From Billgrantia endophytica (GTDB lineage Bacteria; Pseudomonadota; Gammaproteobacteria; Pseudomonadales; Halomonadaceae), in assembly GCF_002879615.1 (NCBI RefSeq), contig NZ_PNRF01000012.1, positions 124,001 through 188,000 on the forward strand: 64,000 nucleotides of DNA, given 5' to 3'. The position numbers and the translations under genes were made by a program. The notes under the pieces are model-generated. The model was not told where the DNA came from. It did not search any database and saw nothing but the letters and a program-made list of their open reading frames with translations. Below are positions 1 through 8,404 of this stretch, one piece after another (the first letter of the stretch is position 1; every line of letters begins with the position of its first letter).

Positions 1-544
1 GGCGCTCTCCACGCTGGGCTACTGGCTGCTGGCCACCGTCGAAGTGAATGCCAGTGGAGTGGGCATGGCGATAGCCGGGTTCTCGCTGGTCTATCTCGGC
101 CTGGGCACCATCGCCGCGTTGGGCACGGATTTGGTGGTGGGCGCGGCGCCGGCAGAGAAGGCCGGTTCCGCCTCGGCCATGTCGGAGATGGTGCAGGAGC
201 TGGGGGTTGCACTAGGCGTGGCCCTGCTGGGCAGTCTGGCCACACTCGTCTACCGTTCGCGCATTGACGGAAGCGTCTCCGATGACCTCTCCCCTGATAT
301 CGCCGTTGCCGTGGAGGAAAGCCTCTGGGCGACGGTTTCCGCGGTGAACCGCCTGCCCGAGGGAATGCTCGAGGAAGCTCAACTGGCGTTTACAGCGGGG
401 CTCAACGTCACCGCCACGGTCGGCGGGATCGGCATCCTCGGCCTGGCTATCGTCTCGGCGGTATTTCTGAGGCACGTGGGAACGATTGGCGACGATACGC
501 AGGGTGACGAGGCACGCGACTCGGAGTTCTGCCCCTCACCGTAG
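1..544 (+). CDS. MFS drug exporter, C-terminal part (cut by window start)
   Basis: The reading frame is open from the window edge, so only about the last 180 residues are present. They hold at least three hydrophobic membrane segments. A stretch between them (GSASAMSEMVQELGVALGVALLG) matches the late transmembrane region of the 14-helix DHA2 family (EmrB/SmvA/QacA), which exports drugs or quaternary ammonium compounds by proton antiport across the inner membrane. The in-frame GTG at 44 is an internal codon, because the upstream residues (ALSTLGYWLLATVE) continue the same helix. The gene converges on the hydrolase at 552. The substrate cannot be told from this part. Confidence 0.8.
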   Translation, partial: ALSTLGYWLLATVEVNASGVGMAIAGFSLVYLGLGTIAALGTDLVVGAAPAEKAGSASAMSEMVQELGVALGVALLGSLATLVYRSRIDGSVSDDLSPDIAVAVEESLWATVSAVNRLPEGMLEEAQLAFTAGLNVTATVGGIGILGLAIVSAVFLRHVGTIGDDTQGDEARDSEFCPSP

Positions 545-551
545 GCGATCG

Positions 552-1376
552 TCAATGGTGCCGTGATTGGATGAATGCCAGCGCGACCTGAACCAGTCTG
601 CGGGGGTGGGTCAGATGCGGAGCGTGGCCCGCGCCCTCCAAGGTGACGAGATCGGCGTCGGGAATCAGGCGGTGCAATACTTCCATGGTCGGTGGATACC
701 ATGGCAGACCCCGTGAGCCCGTGGTCAGGCATACGGGGACCTTCAACGTTGCGAATCGCTCCGGCACGATGTCCAGCCGTGTGGGGTCCTTGGCCTGATC
801 CAGCCATGTGTCGGCATGGGCGACGAAGCTTTCGCGCATCTCGGGCGTCAGCACCTCGTCCCACAGTGCGTCGCCGAAGCCGATATGATCGGCGAAGTAG
901 CGTGCTGCATCGTGATCCCTGCCAGCCTCGAGCCATTGCATGGCCGTGGTCATGTGCCGTTGAATGATGGGCAGCAGCCTGCTGCCCTGTGGATGGTGCT
1001 TGAGCAAGCCGAACAAGGGAGGCTCGTGGGCAAGCACCGAATGCACACGGTGAGGGGATTGGGCGGCGGCCAGCAGGGCGATAGTGGCGCCGTAGGAATG
1101 TCCCATCAGGTGTGCCGGTGAGTCGCTGGCGACTTGGTCCAGCAACTGGCACAAGTCGTTCACATCTTCCTCGTATACACCCTGCCCCGGTGGGCACTCG
1201 CTGTTCCCGTGACCCCGTCGATCATAGCGGATGACGCGTAGTTCACGGACGAGTCCGGGAACCACCCGAGCCCAGGCAGCGTGAGTGTCCCAGGAGCCAT
1301 GGACCAGGACAAGAGGTGCCCCGGCGCCGGTTTCCGTGATGGCGATGCGTAGCCGGTCGATGATCAGGTATCGCAT
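552..1376 (-). CDS. alpha/beta hydrolase, serine type
   Basis: A 274-residue alpha/beta hydrolase fold protein. An oxyanion-hole HGSW lies near residue 27, the nucleophile elbow is GHSYG near residue 92 (serine nucleophile), and the catalytic histidine is in GAGHAPH near the C-terminus. No signal peptide is seen, so it is probably cytoplasmic. A GGAGA ribosome site precedes the ATG by about seven bases. It is divergent from the AraC gene at 1516 with 139 bp between them, so that regulator is a candidate controller. The family includes esterases, C-C hydrolases and haloperoxidase-like enzymes; the substrate is unknown. Confidence 0.85.
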   Translation of the reverse strand: MRYLIIDRLRIAITETGAGAPLVLVHGSWDTHAAWARVVPGLVRELRVIRYDRRGHGNSECPPGQGVYEEDVNDLCQLLDQVASDSPAHLMGHSYGATIALLAAAQSPHRVHSVLAHEPPLFGLLKHHPQGSRLLPIIQRHMTTAMQWLEAGRDHDAARYFADHIGFGDALWDEVLTPEMRESFVAHADTWLDQAKDPTRLDIVPERFATLKVPVCLTTGSRGLPWYPPTMEVLHRLIPDADLVTLEGAGHAPHLTHPRRLVQVALAFIQSRHH

Positions 1377-1433
1377 GCGTGAGTCTCCATCGGGTCCCGT
1401 TTGGTATTGATGCCACGTCCATGCTACGCAATA

Positions 1434-1462
1434 TTGTCAATGCTTATCATAAGCGTTCATAT
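1434..1462 (+). promoter_or_regulatory. promoter-like site with 13-bp palindrome upstream of the AraC gene
   Basis: A TTGTCA at 1434-1439 is followed 17 bp later by TCATAT (1457-1462), a weak sigma70-like pair. The spacer holds a perfect palindrome, GCTTAT-C-ATAAGC, at 1442-1454. Its position between divergent genes suggests an operator for the AraC protein or another repressor. This is an inference from symmetry and position only. Confidence 0.4.
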
Positions 1463-1515
1463 GCCGGGCGGAGCCATTCGTATGCCAGGTGTCGCTCATC
1501 GGGAAGGAGGACCAT

Positions 1516-2394
1516 ATGGTGGCCCAATTGCAGCATGCCAGCCCCTGTCGCTCGGAGTATCTGGCGCTGGATGACGGCCTCGCCGTCAACTGGCTGCGTT
1601 ACCATCCCACGCGGGAGCTGGTCGAAGAGAGCCGCGACCCTCATGGTCGGCCGATGTTGGTACTGACCTTCGGGTTACAAGGCGAGTCGTGCTTTGTGGA
1701 ACGCCAGGGGGAGCGAGTAGCATTCAGGGCCGGGTACACCACGATCACGGCGTTCGCCACCAGTCATGGCGAGCGGCGTTATCCGGAAGGGCAGGTGGTC
1801 GCTCAATTGCGCTTGCTGATCGGCGAGGAGCGGCTGCGTCAGTACGCCGGGGAGGCGCAGGTGGCGGCGTTGATGGGGAGTGGGACGCTCAGGCGCCTGG
1901 CATTCATGTCCACCTTCGGCAGCAGCCAAGCCCATGTACGGGCACTTGCCGGATACTTCAGGCATGATCGGCACAAGCTGAACATGCAGATCCATGCATT
2001 GAGCGCGTTGTCCCATGCGCTCGACGGACTGTTGCCCAGGCCTACGCCAACGGCGATGCCTAAACTGAATGACGAGGATATCGAGCGGCTCGAACGGGCG
2101 CGGGATATCCTGCTGGCGCGAATGGATCGGCCCTTGACGCTGGCTTACCTGTGCGCCGAGGTGGGTATGAACGAATTCAGCTTCAAGCGGGGCTTTCGCC
2201 GGTTGTTTGGCACCACGCCCCAGCGCCTGCTGCATGAATACCGCATGCACCATGCCCATGCCCTGTTGGAGAGTGGCTGCCAGGTGGCGCAAACGGCCTA
2301 TCGGGTCGGTTATGCCTACCCTGGAAATTTCAGCGCCGCCTTCTCGCGCTTCTTCGGCCGAGCGCCGAAATCGGTCTTCGGCAAACGCCGTTGA
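1516..2394 (+). CDS. AraC family transcriptional regulator (PchR-like)
   Basis: The C-terminal 100 residues carry the two helix-turn-helix motifs of the AraC family (LTLAYLCAEVGMNEFSFKRGF and, further on, VAQTAYRVGYAYPGNFSAAF). The N-terminal 180 residues look like the ligand domain of PchR-type regulators, which sense siderophores or small effectors. The ATG at 1516 is chosen over an in-frame ATG at 1489 because a strong AAGGAGG sits six bases before it. This gives 292 residues. The gene is divergent from the hydrolase at 552 and ends 15 bp from the convergent tetR gene. The effector is unknown. Confidence 0.85.
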   Translation: MVAQLQHASPCRSEYLALDDGLAVNWLRYHPTRELVEESRDPHGRPMLVLTFGLQGESCFVERQGERVAFRAGYTTITAFATSHGERRYPEGQVVAQLRLLIGEERLRQYAGEAQVAALMGSGTLRRLAFMSTFGSSQAHVRALAGYFRHDRHKLNMQIHALSALSHALDGLLPRPTPTAMPKLNDEDIERLERARDILLARMDRPLTLAYLCAEVGMNEFSFKRGFRRLFGTTPQRLLHEYRMHHAHALLESGCQVAQTAYRVGYAYPGNFSAAFSRFFGRAPKSVFGKRR

Positions 2395-2409
2395 CGCCTC
2401 GCTTGCCGA

Positions 2410-3012
2410 CTATGGGAGCAAGGCCTCCCACCCCGCCATGGTGCAGTCCGCAATGGCTCGCAGCATGTCCCGCGAGGCGCCGTCTCGCGCCTGGATGGAC
2501 ATGCCGTGCTGTACGGTGACGATATAGTTGGCAATGGCACCACAGTCCGTTGAAGGCGGGAGCTCACCTGCATCGACGGCCCGTTGCAAACGTCGTTCCA
2601 GCAGCTGGCCGTTCTCGAGCCGGTGCCTTTTCAGCACCTCGCAAACCTCTCTGTTGGCACACTGAATCTGTGGAGCGGCGAGTACGATCAGGCAGCCACG
2701 AGATTCGGGGCCTTGGGTGAAGGCCTCCGCCGTGGCATACAGAACATGCTCGATGGCTGCACGTGCCGTCGATGCCGTTTCCACCGCCTCCCAGATGCCG
2801 CTGCCCTCGGTCCGTATATAGAGCTCCACCGCCTCCCTGAACAAGGCTTCCTTGCTGCCGAAGGTGGCGTAGAGGCTGGGTGCGTTGATGCCCATGGCGC
2901 GGGTCAGGTCCGTCAGCGAAGCACTCTCGTAGCCCTGCGCCCAGAACACCTCCATCGCTCGTCGCAAGGCGTCCTCCCGGTCGAAGCCTCGGGGTCTGCC
3001 GCGTGGGGACAT
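2410..3012 (-). CDS. TetR family transcriptional repressor
   Basis: A 200-residue TetR/AcrR regulator. The N-terminal helix-turn-helix lies at about residues 28-50 (ASLTDLTRAMGINAPSLYATFGSKEALF), followed by an all-helical ligand and dimerisation domain. The ATG is preceded by AAGGAG at good spacing. It is divergent from the SDR gene at 3127. Two copies of a TTTTGTA-N8-TACAAAA-like operator lie between them, so it very likely represses itself and the SDR gene until a small ligand binds. The ligand is unknown; it may be the SDR substrate or a related toxic compound. Confidence 0.9.
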   Translation of the reverse strand: MSPRGRPRGFDREDALRRAMEVFWAQGYESASLTDLTRAMGINAPSLYATFGSKEALFREAVELYIRTEGSGIWEAVETASTARAAIEHVLYATAEAFTQGPESRGCLIVLAAPQIQCANREVCEVLKRHRLENGQLLERRLQRAVDAGELPPSTDCGAIANYIVTVQHGMSIQARDGASRDMLRAIADCTMAGWEALLP

Positions 3013-3024
3013 CTAGCGCTCCTT

Positions 3025-3046
3025 TTTTGTATCGATAACTACAAAA
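3025..3046. promoter_or_regulatory. TetR operator copy 1
   Basis: A perfect inverted repeat, TTTTGTA (3025-3031), N8, TACAAAA (3040-3046). It lies just upstream of the tetR ribosome site. The same motif recurs at 3083 next to the SDR gene. Paired palindromes of this size between a divergent tetR and its target are typical TetR family operators; binding by this repressor is inferred. Confidence 0.7.
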
Positions 3047-3082
3047 TACCTTGACAACCACACAAATGTCTAGTCATCTTTA

Positions 3083-3104
3083 TTTTGTATCGAATACTAC
3101 ATAA
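3083..3104. promoter_or_regulatory. TetR operator copy 2
   Basis: TTTTGTA (3083-3089), N8, TACATAA (3098-3104): the same palindrome as at 3025 with one changed base in the right arm. It lies 23 bp upstream of the SDR start codon. The two copies are 58 bp apart. A TTGACA at 3051-3056 between them could be the -35 element of the SDR promoter, but no clear -10 is seen. Confidence 0.65.
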
Positions 3105-3126
3105 ATGACATCAACGGAGGCGAGAC

Positions 3127-3867
3127 ATGCAGCAACTCAATGGAAAAGTGGCTCTGGTGACCGGTGGCAGCCGTGGTATTGGTGCGGCGATCGCCCGGCG
3201 CCTGGCGGCGGAAGGGGCAAGCGTGGCGGTGACCTATGTCAGCAGCGAGGCCCCGGCGCAGTCGGTGGTGGACGAGCTCGTGTCGGCAGGCGGACGGGCA
3301 ATGGCAATTCGTGCCGACAACTGTGATGCCGCGGCGCTTGAGGCCGCCGTCGAGCGCACCGTGGAGGAATTCGGCGGGCTCGATATCCTGATCAACAATG
3401 CGGGCATCTTCCCGACCGGGACGATCGAGGGCGTCACGTTGGAAGAGCTGGATCGCACCATCGCGATCAACCTGCGTGCGCCAGTGGTAGCCGCCATGGC
3501 AGCGGTAGGGCATATGCCGGAGGGTGGACGCATCATCACCATCGGCAGCAACCTTGCCGTGCGGGTACCCTGGCCCGGCATCAGCCTGTATGCCATGAGC
3601 AAGGCCGGCCTGGTGGGCCTGACCAAGGGACTGGCGCGGGACCTCGGGCCGCGCGGCATCAACGTCAATATCGTGCATCCAGGTTCCACCGATACCGACA
3701 TGAACCCCGCCGATGGCGAATACGCCGACCCTCAGCGCAACCTGATGGCCATTCCGCGTTACAACGAGGCCGCCGATGTGGCGGGGCTGGTGACCTGGCT
3801 GGCGGGACCGGAAGGACGCTCGGTGACCGGAGCGGAATTCACCATCGATGGGGGTGCCAACTCGTGA
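3127..3867 (+). CDS. SDR family NAD(P)-dependent oxidoreductase
   Basis: A 246-residue classical short-chain dehydrogenase/reductase. The cofactor motif TGGSRGIG is at residues 12-19, NNAG at 90-93, and the catalytic residues are Ser141, Tyr155 and Lys159 (YAMSK). It resembles 3-oxoacyl-ACP reductase (FabG)-like proteins, but its place alone with a TetR regulator argues for a stress or xenobiotic carbonyl reductase rather than fatty acid synthesis. A ribosome site (GGAGG) precedes the ATG. The stop codon is only two bases from the end of the convergent hydrolase gene. Confidence 0.9.
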   Translation: MQQLNGKVALVTGGSRGIGAAIARRLAAEGASVAVTYVSSEAPAQSVVDELVSAGGRAMAIRADNCDAAALEAAVERTVEEFGGLDILINNAGIFPTGTIEGVTLEELDRTIAINLRAPVVAAMAAVGHMPEGGRIITIGSNLAVRVPWPGISLYAMSKAGLVGLTKGLARDLGPRGINVNIVHPGSTDTDMNPADGEYADPQRNLMAIPRYNEAADVAGLVTWLAGPEGRSVTGAEFTIDGGANS

Positions 3868-3869
3868 GG

Positions 3870-4754
3870 CTACCGGATGAAGCCCAGGATGGCCTTGGCC
3901 ACCTGTCCAGGCGCTTCCCGGTGGGGGAAGTGCCCGATGCCTTCCAGTAATTGCCTCTGGTAGGTGCCGCTGAAGAACTCCTCCTTGCCGGCGGAACTGT
4001 CGGGTTGATTGCAGGTATCGGCGGCGCCGTGCAGTACCAGTGTCGGCACGGCCAGCGTGGGGGCGGGGTTGAGGCACGCTTCGTCTCGTTCGTAGGCGGG
4101 ATCGCCTTCGGCGAAACCCCAGCGGTGGCGGTAGGAGTGCAGCACCACACTCGCCCAGTCGGGGTTGTCGAAGGCCTCGGCGGCCTGGGCGAAATCCTCC
4201 TCGCGGTACCAGCCCTGCGGCGCCCAGGTGTCCCACATCATGCGGGTGAAGGCGTGGCGGTCCTGCTCGATGGTGTGGGCCCCGCGAGGTGTAGCCATAT
4301 ACCAGTGATACCAGTAGTTGCGGGCCTGGGTAAGCGAGATCGACTGGTGCGGGTCGTTGGTGCCGTAACCCACCGACAACATCACCAGATGCGAGCCCGC
4401 CTCGGTATCGAGGCCACAGGCATTGGCCACGGCGCGGGCGCCCCAGTCGTGTCCCACCAGCACCGGCCGTTGCAGCTCCAGCGCCGCGGTGAAATCCAGC
4501 AGGTCACGCCCCAGGGCGGCGAGTTGTCCGCTGCGCGGTGTGGTGGCGTCGTGAAAGCGCGTCGGTCCGACGCCACGCAGCGCCGGGCAGACGACACGGT
4601 ATCCCGACTGGGCCAGACGCTCGGCCACGCCAGTCCATCCCTCGGGACTGTCCGGCCAGCCATGCACCAGTACCACGGTACGCTGACCCCGCGGGTTCCA
4701 CTCCAGGTAACCGATGTCGAGTAACGGCGTAGTGACGGATTCGTAATGGTCCAT
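3870..4754 (-). CDS. alpha/beta hydrolase, epoxide hydrolase / haloalkane dehalogenase-like
   Basis: A 294-residue alpha/beta hydrolase. HGWPDS near residue 32 forms the oxyanion hole. The nucleophile elbow is GHDWG, with Asp instead of Ser, as in epoxide hydrolases and haloalkane dehalogenases. The catalytic histidine is in GIGHFPH near the C-terminus. It probably opens epoxides or removes halides through an aspartyl ester intermediate in the cytoplasm. It converges on the SDR gene and is divergent from the LysR gene at 4866, which may control it. The exact substrate cannot be read from sequence. Confidence 0.85.
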   Translation of the reverse strand: MDHYESVTTPLLDIGYLEWNPRGQRTVVLVHGWPDSPEGWTGVAERLAQSGYRVVCPALRGVGPTRFHDATTPRSGQLAALGRDLLDFTAALELQRPVLVGHDWGARAVANACGLDTEAGSHLVMLSVGYGTNDPHQSISLTQARNYWYHWYMATPRGAHTIEQDRHAFTRMMWDTWAPQGWYREEDFAQAAEAFDNPDWASVVLHSYRHRWGFAEGDPAYERDEACLNPAPTLAVPTLVLHGAADTCNQPDSSAGKEEFFSGTYQRQLLEGIGHFPHREAPGQVAKAILGFIR

Positions 4755-4821
4755 CTGCGTGCATCCATTCCTGCCAGAGATGGAGGAAGCATAGTCGCGA
4801 TACTGCTGCCGATTGGTGATG

Positions 4822-4835
4822 AATCATCTATGATT
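4822..4835. promoter_or_regulatory. inverted repeat between LysR and hydrolase genes
   Basis: AATCA-TCTA-TGATT is a perfect inverted repeat with 5-bp arms in the AT-rich 111-bp gap between the divergent hydrolase and lysR genes. LysR regulators often bind such dyads between themselves and their target. The role is inferred from position. Confidence 0.4.
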
Positions 4836-4865
4836 GTTGATATTTCATGATGAGTCAGGGTTCCC

Positions 4866-5801
4866 ATGGCAGGATTGAGAACGAGTCTGGACATCGTGCT
4901 GCTGCGCACCTTTCTGGAGGTGGTGGAAAGCGGTGGTTTCGCGGCGGCCGCCGAACGGCTGGCACTGACGCCCTCGGCGGTCAGCGGCCATATCAAGCGC
5001 TTGGAGCGGGCAGCGGAGACCCGGCTGCTGGCGCGTACCACGCGGCGCCTGCAAATGACCTCCGCCGGGGAGCTGCTCTTCACCTATGCGCGCAACATCG
5101 TCGGGCTGGAACGCGAGGCGCGTGCCCGGCTGGGAGGAGAGACGCTTCATGGTCGTCTGCGCATCGGCGCATCGGAAGACTTCGCCGGCAGCTGGCTGCC
5201 CGAAGTGCTGGAGACCTTCCATCGCTGGCATTCGCGTGCCGTCATCGAGCTCAAGGTCGGCATCACCGCCGACCTCATCGAGCGGCTGCGGGCCGGCGCC
5301 CTCGATGTGGTCTTCGGCAAGCGCTGTGCCCGGGCACCCGAGGAGGGCGAACTGCTGTGGGAAGAGGAACTGGTCTGGGCCTATGGGGCCCACCGGGCCT
5401 TCGATGTCACGGCGGAGGTGCCGCTGGCGCTCTTTCCCGAGCCCTGCGTCTATCGCGAAGCGGCCATCGCGGCGCTCTCCCTGGCCGACCGACCCTGGCG
5501 CCTGGCCTTCGAGAGCGGCAGCATGGCCGGTTGCCTGGCCGCCGCCAGGGCCGGCTTCGCGGTGACCCCCGTAGCGCGCAGCCAGTTGAGGGAAGGGCTG
5601 CGCACCCTCGCCTCGGACGAGGGCATGCCCGGGTTGCCGAATGCCTGCTTCTATGCCTTTGCCGGGAACGGTACGGCCGGCACCAGCGCGCTGATCGCCG
5701 AGGTCAAGGAAGCGGGTCGTCGGAGGCGCTTCGCCGGAGCACCGGATAGCCTTCGCTTGCACGAGTCAATGCCGACCGGTCGCCTCCCCCCTGGATTCTG
5801 A
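4866..5801 (+). CDS. LysR family transcriptional regulator with altered C-terminus
   Basis: A 311-residue LysR regulator. The winged helix-turn-helix is at residues 8-66 (FAAAAERLALTPSAVSGHIKRLE) and is followed by the substrate-binding-like effector domain from about residue 95. The last 12 or so residues (after about 5765) do not look like LysR sequence. In another frame the same DNA encodes the start of an MFS remnant, so the native tail was probably lost in a deletion. The effector domain itself looks complete, so the protein may still work. The stop shares one base with the next open frame. Its target may be the divergent hydrolase or the lost MFS gene. Confidence 0.85.
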   Translation: MAGLRTSLDIVLLRTFLEVVESGGFAAAAERLALTPSAVSGHIKRLERAAETRLLARTTRRLQMTSAGELLFTYARNIVGLEREARARLGGETLHGRLRIGASEDFAGSWLPEVLETFHRWHSRAVIELKVGITADLIERLRAGALDVVFGKRCARAPEEGELLWEEELVWAYGAHRAFDVTAEVPLALFPEPCVYREAAIAALSLADRPWRLAFESGSMAGCLAAARAGFAVTPVARSQLREGLRTLASDEGMPGLPNACFYAFAGNGTAGTSALIAEVKEAGRRRRFAGAPDSLRLHESMPTGRLPPGF

Positions 5802-6151
5802 TGTGGTCCACCCTGGTCCAGGGGCTATTCTACTTTGCCGCCAACAGCATCTTCTGGGGCCTGCTGTTCGTCTGCCTGGCGGGCACCAGCGTGGCCTTGG
5901 GACCGGCACTGCAGACGCGCTTGAGGGACATGGCGGAGGATGCCCAGACCATGGCCGCCTCGCTCAACCATGCCGCCTTCAACATGGCCAATGCCCTGGG
6001 GACCTGGCTGGCCGGCCTGTTCATCACGCTGGGGTTCTCCTGGTCGTCGACCGGCCTGGTCGGTACAGCCCTGGCGTTTGGCGGCCTGGCAATCTTCGCC
6101 GTGGGCGTAGTGATGGAGCGTCGTGGCGAGCAGGCACGCAACACGGCTTGA
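5765..6151 (+). pseudogene. MFS transporter remnant, C-terminal third only
   Basis: The frame ending at 6151 encodes about 120-130 residues of the C-terminal half of a 12-helix MFS exporter (AraJ/YdhP-like DHA1 type): four hydrophobic segments and the loop QTRLRDMAEDAQTMAASLNH, which is characteristic of that family. Homologues have about 390 residues, so some 260 N-terminal residues are missing. MFS-like residues (ADRSPPW) continue upstream of the ATG at 5801, in frame but without a start codon, and then stop at the lysR junction. A functional transporter is not expected. Confidence 0.75.
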
Positions 6152-6193
6152 GTTTTCTGTATCGAGCCTGCCATGACGTCTTTCGAACGACGC

Positions 6194-7522
6194 TCACAAC
6201 CAATGCTGCGCGCGAACGTCATGCGGATGCCGGAAACGCTCAAGACGAAATGGTTCAGGATCGACACAGGGCACATCGCCTGTTATCAGATCCGCCGCCA
6301 GTTGCCCTGCCGCGGGGGCAATGCCGAATCCATGTCCTGAGAAGCCTGTGGCCACTAGACATCCGGGCACATTCTCGACGGTCGAGATCACCGGAATGGC
6401 ATCGGGTAGGGTATCGATCAACCCCGCCCAGGACTGGGCCACCTGCAGGCCGGCGAATGCCGGCAGGGCGCGCTTGAGGTCCTCGACCATACGCACCAGC
6501 GTCGGACGATGCGGCGCGGGGTCGAGCACGCGAATACGTTCGTAGATCGACACTCGCTCGGCCTGCCCCGGCCGCCAGCGCAGAACCTCATCGAGCCCCT
6601 GCCGCCCAAGGTGCGGTTGCAGTATCTCACGCTCGACCCGGTAGGCCGGCCAGAACAGGCGCAGGAAGCGCAGCGCGTCCGGCGTGACCTCGGCGAGATT
6701 GTTGGACGATGAGGCGATCGTCCACCCGCCGTCGAGACGTTTGCGCAGCGCCACCCTACCCAGGCTCAGGCAAGGCTCGACATCGACCGCCAAGGGCCGC
6801 GTCCTCAGCACCGAGGAGCGTACCTTGAGCTGCGGCAACGTTACCCCCAGGCCCGCCAGCAGCAGCCGCGACCAGGCACCACCGGCGATGACCACCGACT
6901 GGCAGGCGATTTCACCATGCTCGGTAACGACGCGCTCGATCCGTCCTCCAGCCCTTTCGATGCTGCGCACGGCACAATGCTGCTGCAGGTTGAGACCGCG
7001 CTCGATGGCGGCCTGGGCCATGGCCGGCGCCGCCTTCTGCGGCTCGGCTCGCCCATCCGCTGGGGTATGCAGGCCCCCGAACACTGGCCCCTGAAGGCCT
7101 GGAACCAGGCGCCGCATCTGCCCGGCATCCAGCAAGCGGCTATCGATGCCGTGTTCGGCAGCGGCCTCGCGCCAGCGGCCATGGCGTTCGAATTGCTTCT
7201 CGTCATGCGCGGCGTAGACGATGCCATGGCGACGAAATCCACACTCCCGGCCCAGCCTCTGGTTCATGCCCTCCCACATTTGCATGCTCGCCTCGATCAG
7301 CGGCAGCTCGCGCAGATCGCGACCGGTGCGTCGACACCATCCCCAGTTACGGCTGGACTGCTCGGCCGCCACCACGCCCTTCTCGAGCAGCACGGTATCG
7401 ACTCCCTTGTCCACCAGCGCCAGCGCGGTCGCGACACCGACGATGCCGCCACCGATCACCACCACCTCGGCCCGCGTGGGAAACGCCGGCGTAGACTCCA
7501 CGTTATCGACATTCGGTCCCAT
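6194..7522 (-). CDS. FAD-dependent oxidoreductase, DadA / glycine oxidase-like
   Basis: A 442-residue member of the D-amino acid oxidase (DAO) superfamily. The FAD-binding GGGIVG motif is at about residues 23-28, and a conserved C-terminal GFSGHGFGIAP motif closes the FAD site. The family oxidises secondary or D-amino acids to imino acids. A strong AGGAGGA precedes the ATG. It lies 38 bp downstream of iclR on the same strand and is probably co-transcribed with it. Together with the two further DAO-type enzymes at 13741 and 15110 it supports an amine or N-methyl amino acid oxidation pathway. The exact substrate is not determined. Confidence 0.85.
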   Translation of the reverse strand: MGPNVDNVESTPAFPTRAEVVVIGGGIVGVATALALVDKGVDTVLLEKGVVAAEQSSRNWGWCRRTGRDLRELPLIEASMQMWEGMNQRLGRECGFRRHGIVYAAHDEKQFERHGRWREAAAEHGIDSRLLDAGQMRRLVPGLQGPVFGGLHTPADGRAEPQKAAPAMAQAAIERGLNLQQHCAVRSIERAGGRIERVVTEHGEIACQSVVIAGGAWSRLLLAGLGVTLPQLKVRSSVLRTRPLAVDVEPCLSLGRVALRKRLDGGWTIASSSNNLAEVTPDALRFLRLFWPAYRVEREILQPHLGRQGLDEVLRWRPGQAERVSIYERIRVLDPAPHRPTLVRMVEDLKRALPAFAGLQVAQSWAGLIDTLPDAIPVISTVENVPGCLVATGFSGHGFGIAPAAGQLAADLITGDVPCVDPEPFRLERFRHPHDVRAQHWL

Positions 7523-7560
7523 CTCTTCCTCCTGGTTCGGTGAAAGCGTCGTACAGGAAT

Positions 7561-8379
7561 TCAGCTCTGCCCAAGGATGCGCTCCGGCGAGGTCAGCCGG
7601 CGATCCAGTGGGTTGAGGTGGGGCTCGATGCTCGCCACCTCGTCACGCAATGCCTGCACATAACGTTCGATCATCTCGGATGACAGTCGCGCGGAAAGGA
7701 TCGTGAAGCCAAGCGAGGCGACCGGTCCCGTCTCGGCGACACGAATCGGCACGGCGATGCCGGCGACACCGGGCACCAGTTCGCCACGATCGAGGGCATA
7801 GCCCTGGGAGATGGTCTCGTCGATCAGCCGCCTCAGCTTGTCGCGCGTCAACGCCGGATAAGCGGCAATGCGCGGCCAATTACGCTCGAGAACCTCCTCG
7901 CGCTCATCGGCCGCCATGAATGCCAGCATCGACAGACTGCCGGGCCCTACACCCAGCGGTACATAACCACCGATCGACCCGGTCAGGGTCTGCAGCAGGA
8001 AGCTGCCGTCGTGGCGGTCTATGCATACCGAGTCGTCGCGATCGCGTGCCATCAGCATGGTGGTCTCGCCACTCTCCTGGCATAGCCTGGTCAAGGCCGG
8101 TTGGCACAGGCTGCGCAATCCGGGGCCATTGGCCGCCTTGGCACCAAGCACCAACAACTTGGTGCCGAGTCGGTAGCGTCGGCCATCGGGATCCTTGTCG
8201 AGCATGCCATGCTCGGCCAGGGAGTTGAGGATGCGGTGGCAGGTCGCCTTGTTGAGCTCCGCCTGCTCGCACAGCGCCTTGAGCGTCATGCCCTCGCGGC
8301 TCCCGCCGGCCACCAGGTCGAGCAGTAGCACGGCCCGGTCCAATAATTGTGCCCCGCTTTTTGGCGTGTGGTTAGTCAT
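7561..8379 (-). CDS. IclR family transcriptional regulator
   Basis: A 272-residue IclR regulator. The N-terminal winged helix-turn-helix is at about residues 10-70 (MTLKALCEQAELNKATCHRILNSL), followed by the GAF-like effector domain. An in-frame ATG at 8400 would add seven residues, but the ATG at 8379 has an AAGGGG ribosome site six bases upstream. It is divergent from the demethylase at 8515. A direct repeat in the 135-bp gap is a candidate operator. It is the likely switch of the whole 6.2-16.3 kb island, responding to the imported substrate or a breakdown product. Confidence 0.9.
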   Translation of the reverse strand: MTNHTPKSGAQLLDRAVLLLDLVAGGSREGMTLKALCEQAELNKATCHRILNSLAEHGMLDKDPDGRRYRLGTKLLVLGAKAANGPGLRSLCQPALTRLCQESGETTMLMARDRDDSVCIDRHDGSFLLQTLTGSIGGYVPLGVGPGSLSMLAFMAADEREEVLERNWPRIAAYPALTRDKLRRLIDETISQGYALDRGELVPGVAGIAVPIRVAETGPVASLGFTILSARLSSEMIERYVQALRDEVASIEPHLNPLDRRLTSPERILGQS

Positions 8380-8404
8380 GGCGCGCCCCTTTTGTTTCAT
8401 ATTA

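Noticed and set aside
379-1197. Long leftward open frame overlapping the hydrolase
   Set aside because: It is Arg/Pro/Ser-rich, has no domain-like features, and shadows the well-supported hydrolase in another frame.
3097-4236. Leftward frame of 379 codons across the SDR and hydrolase genes
   Set aside because: Composition is typical of high-GC shadow frames, and it overlaps two clear genes and an operator region.
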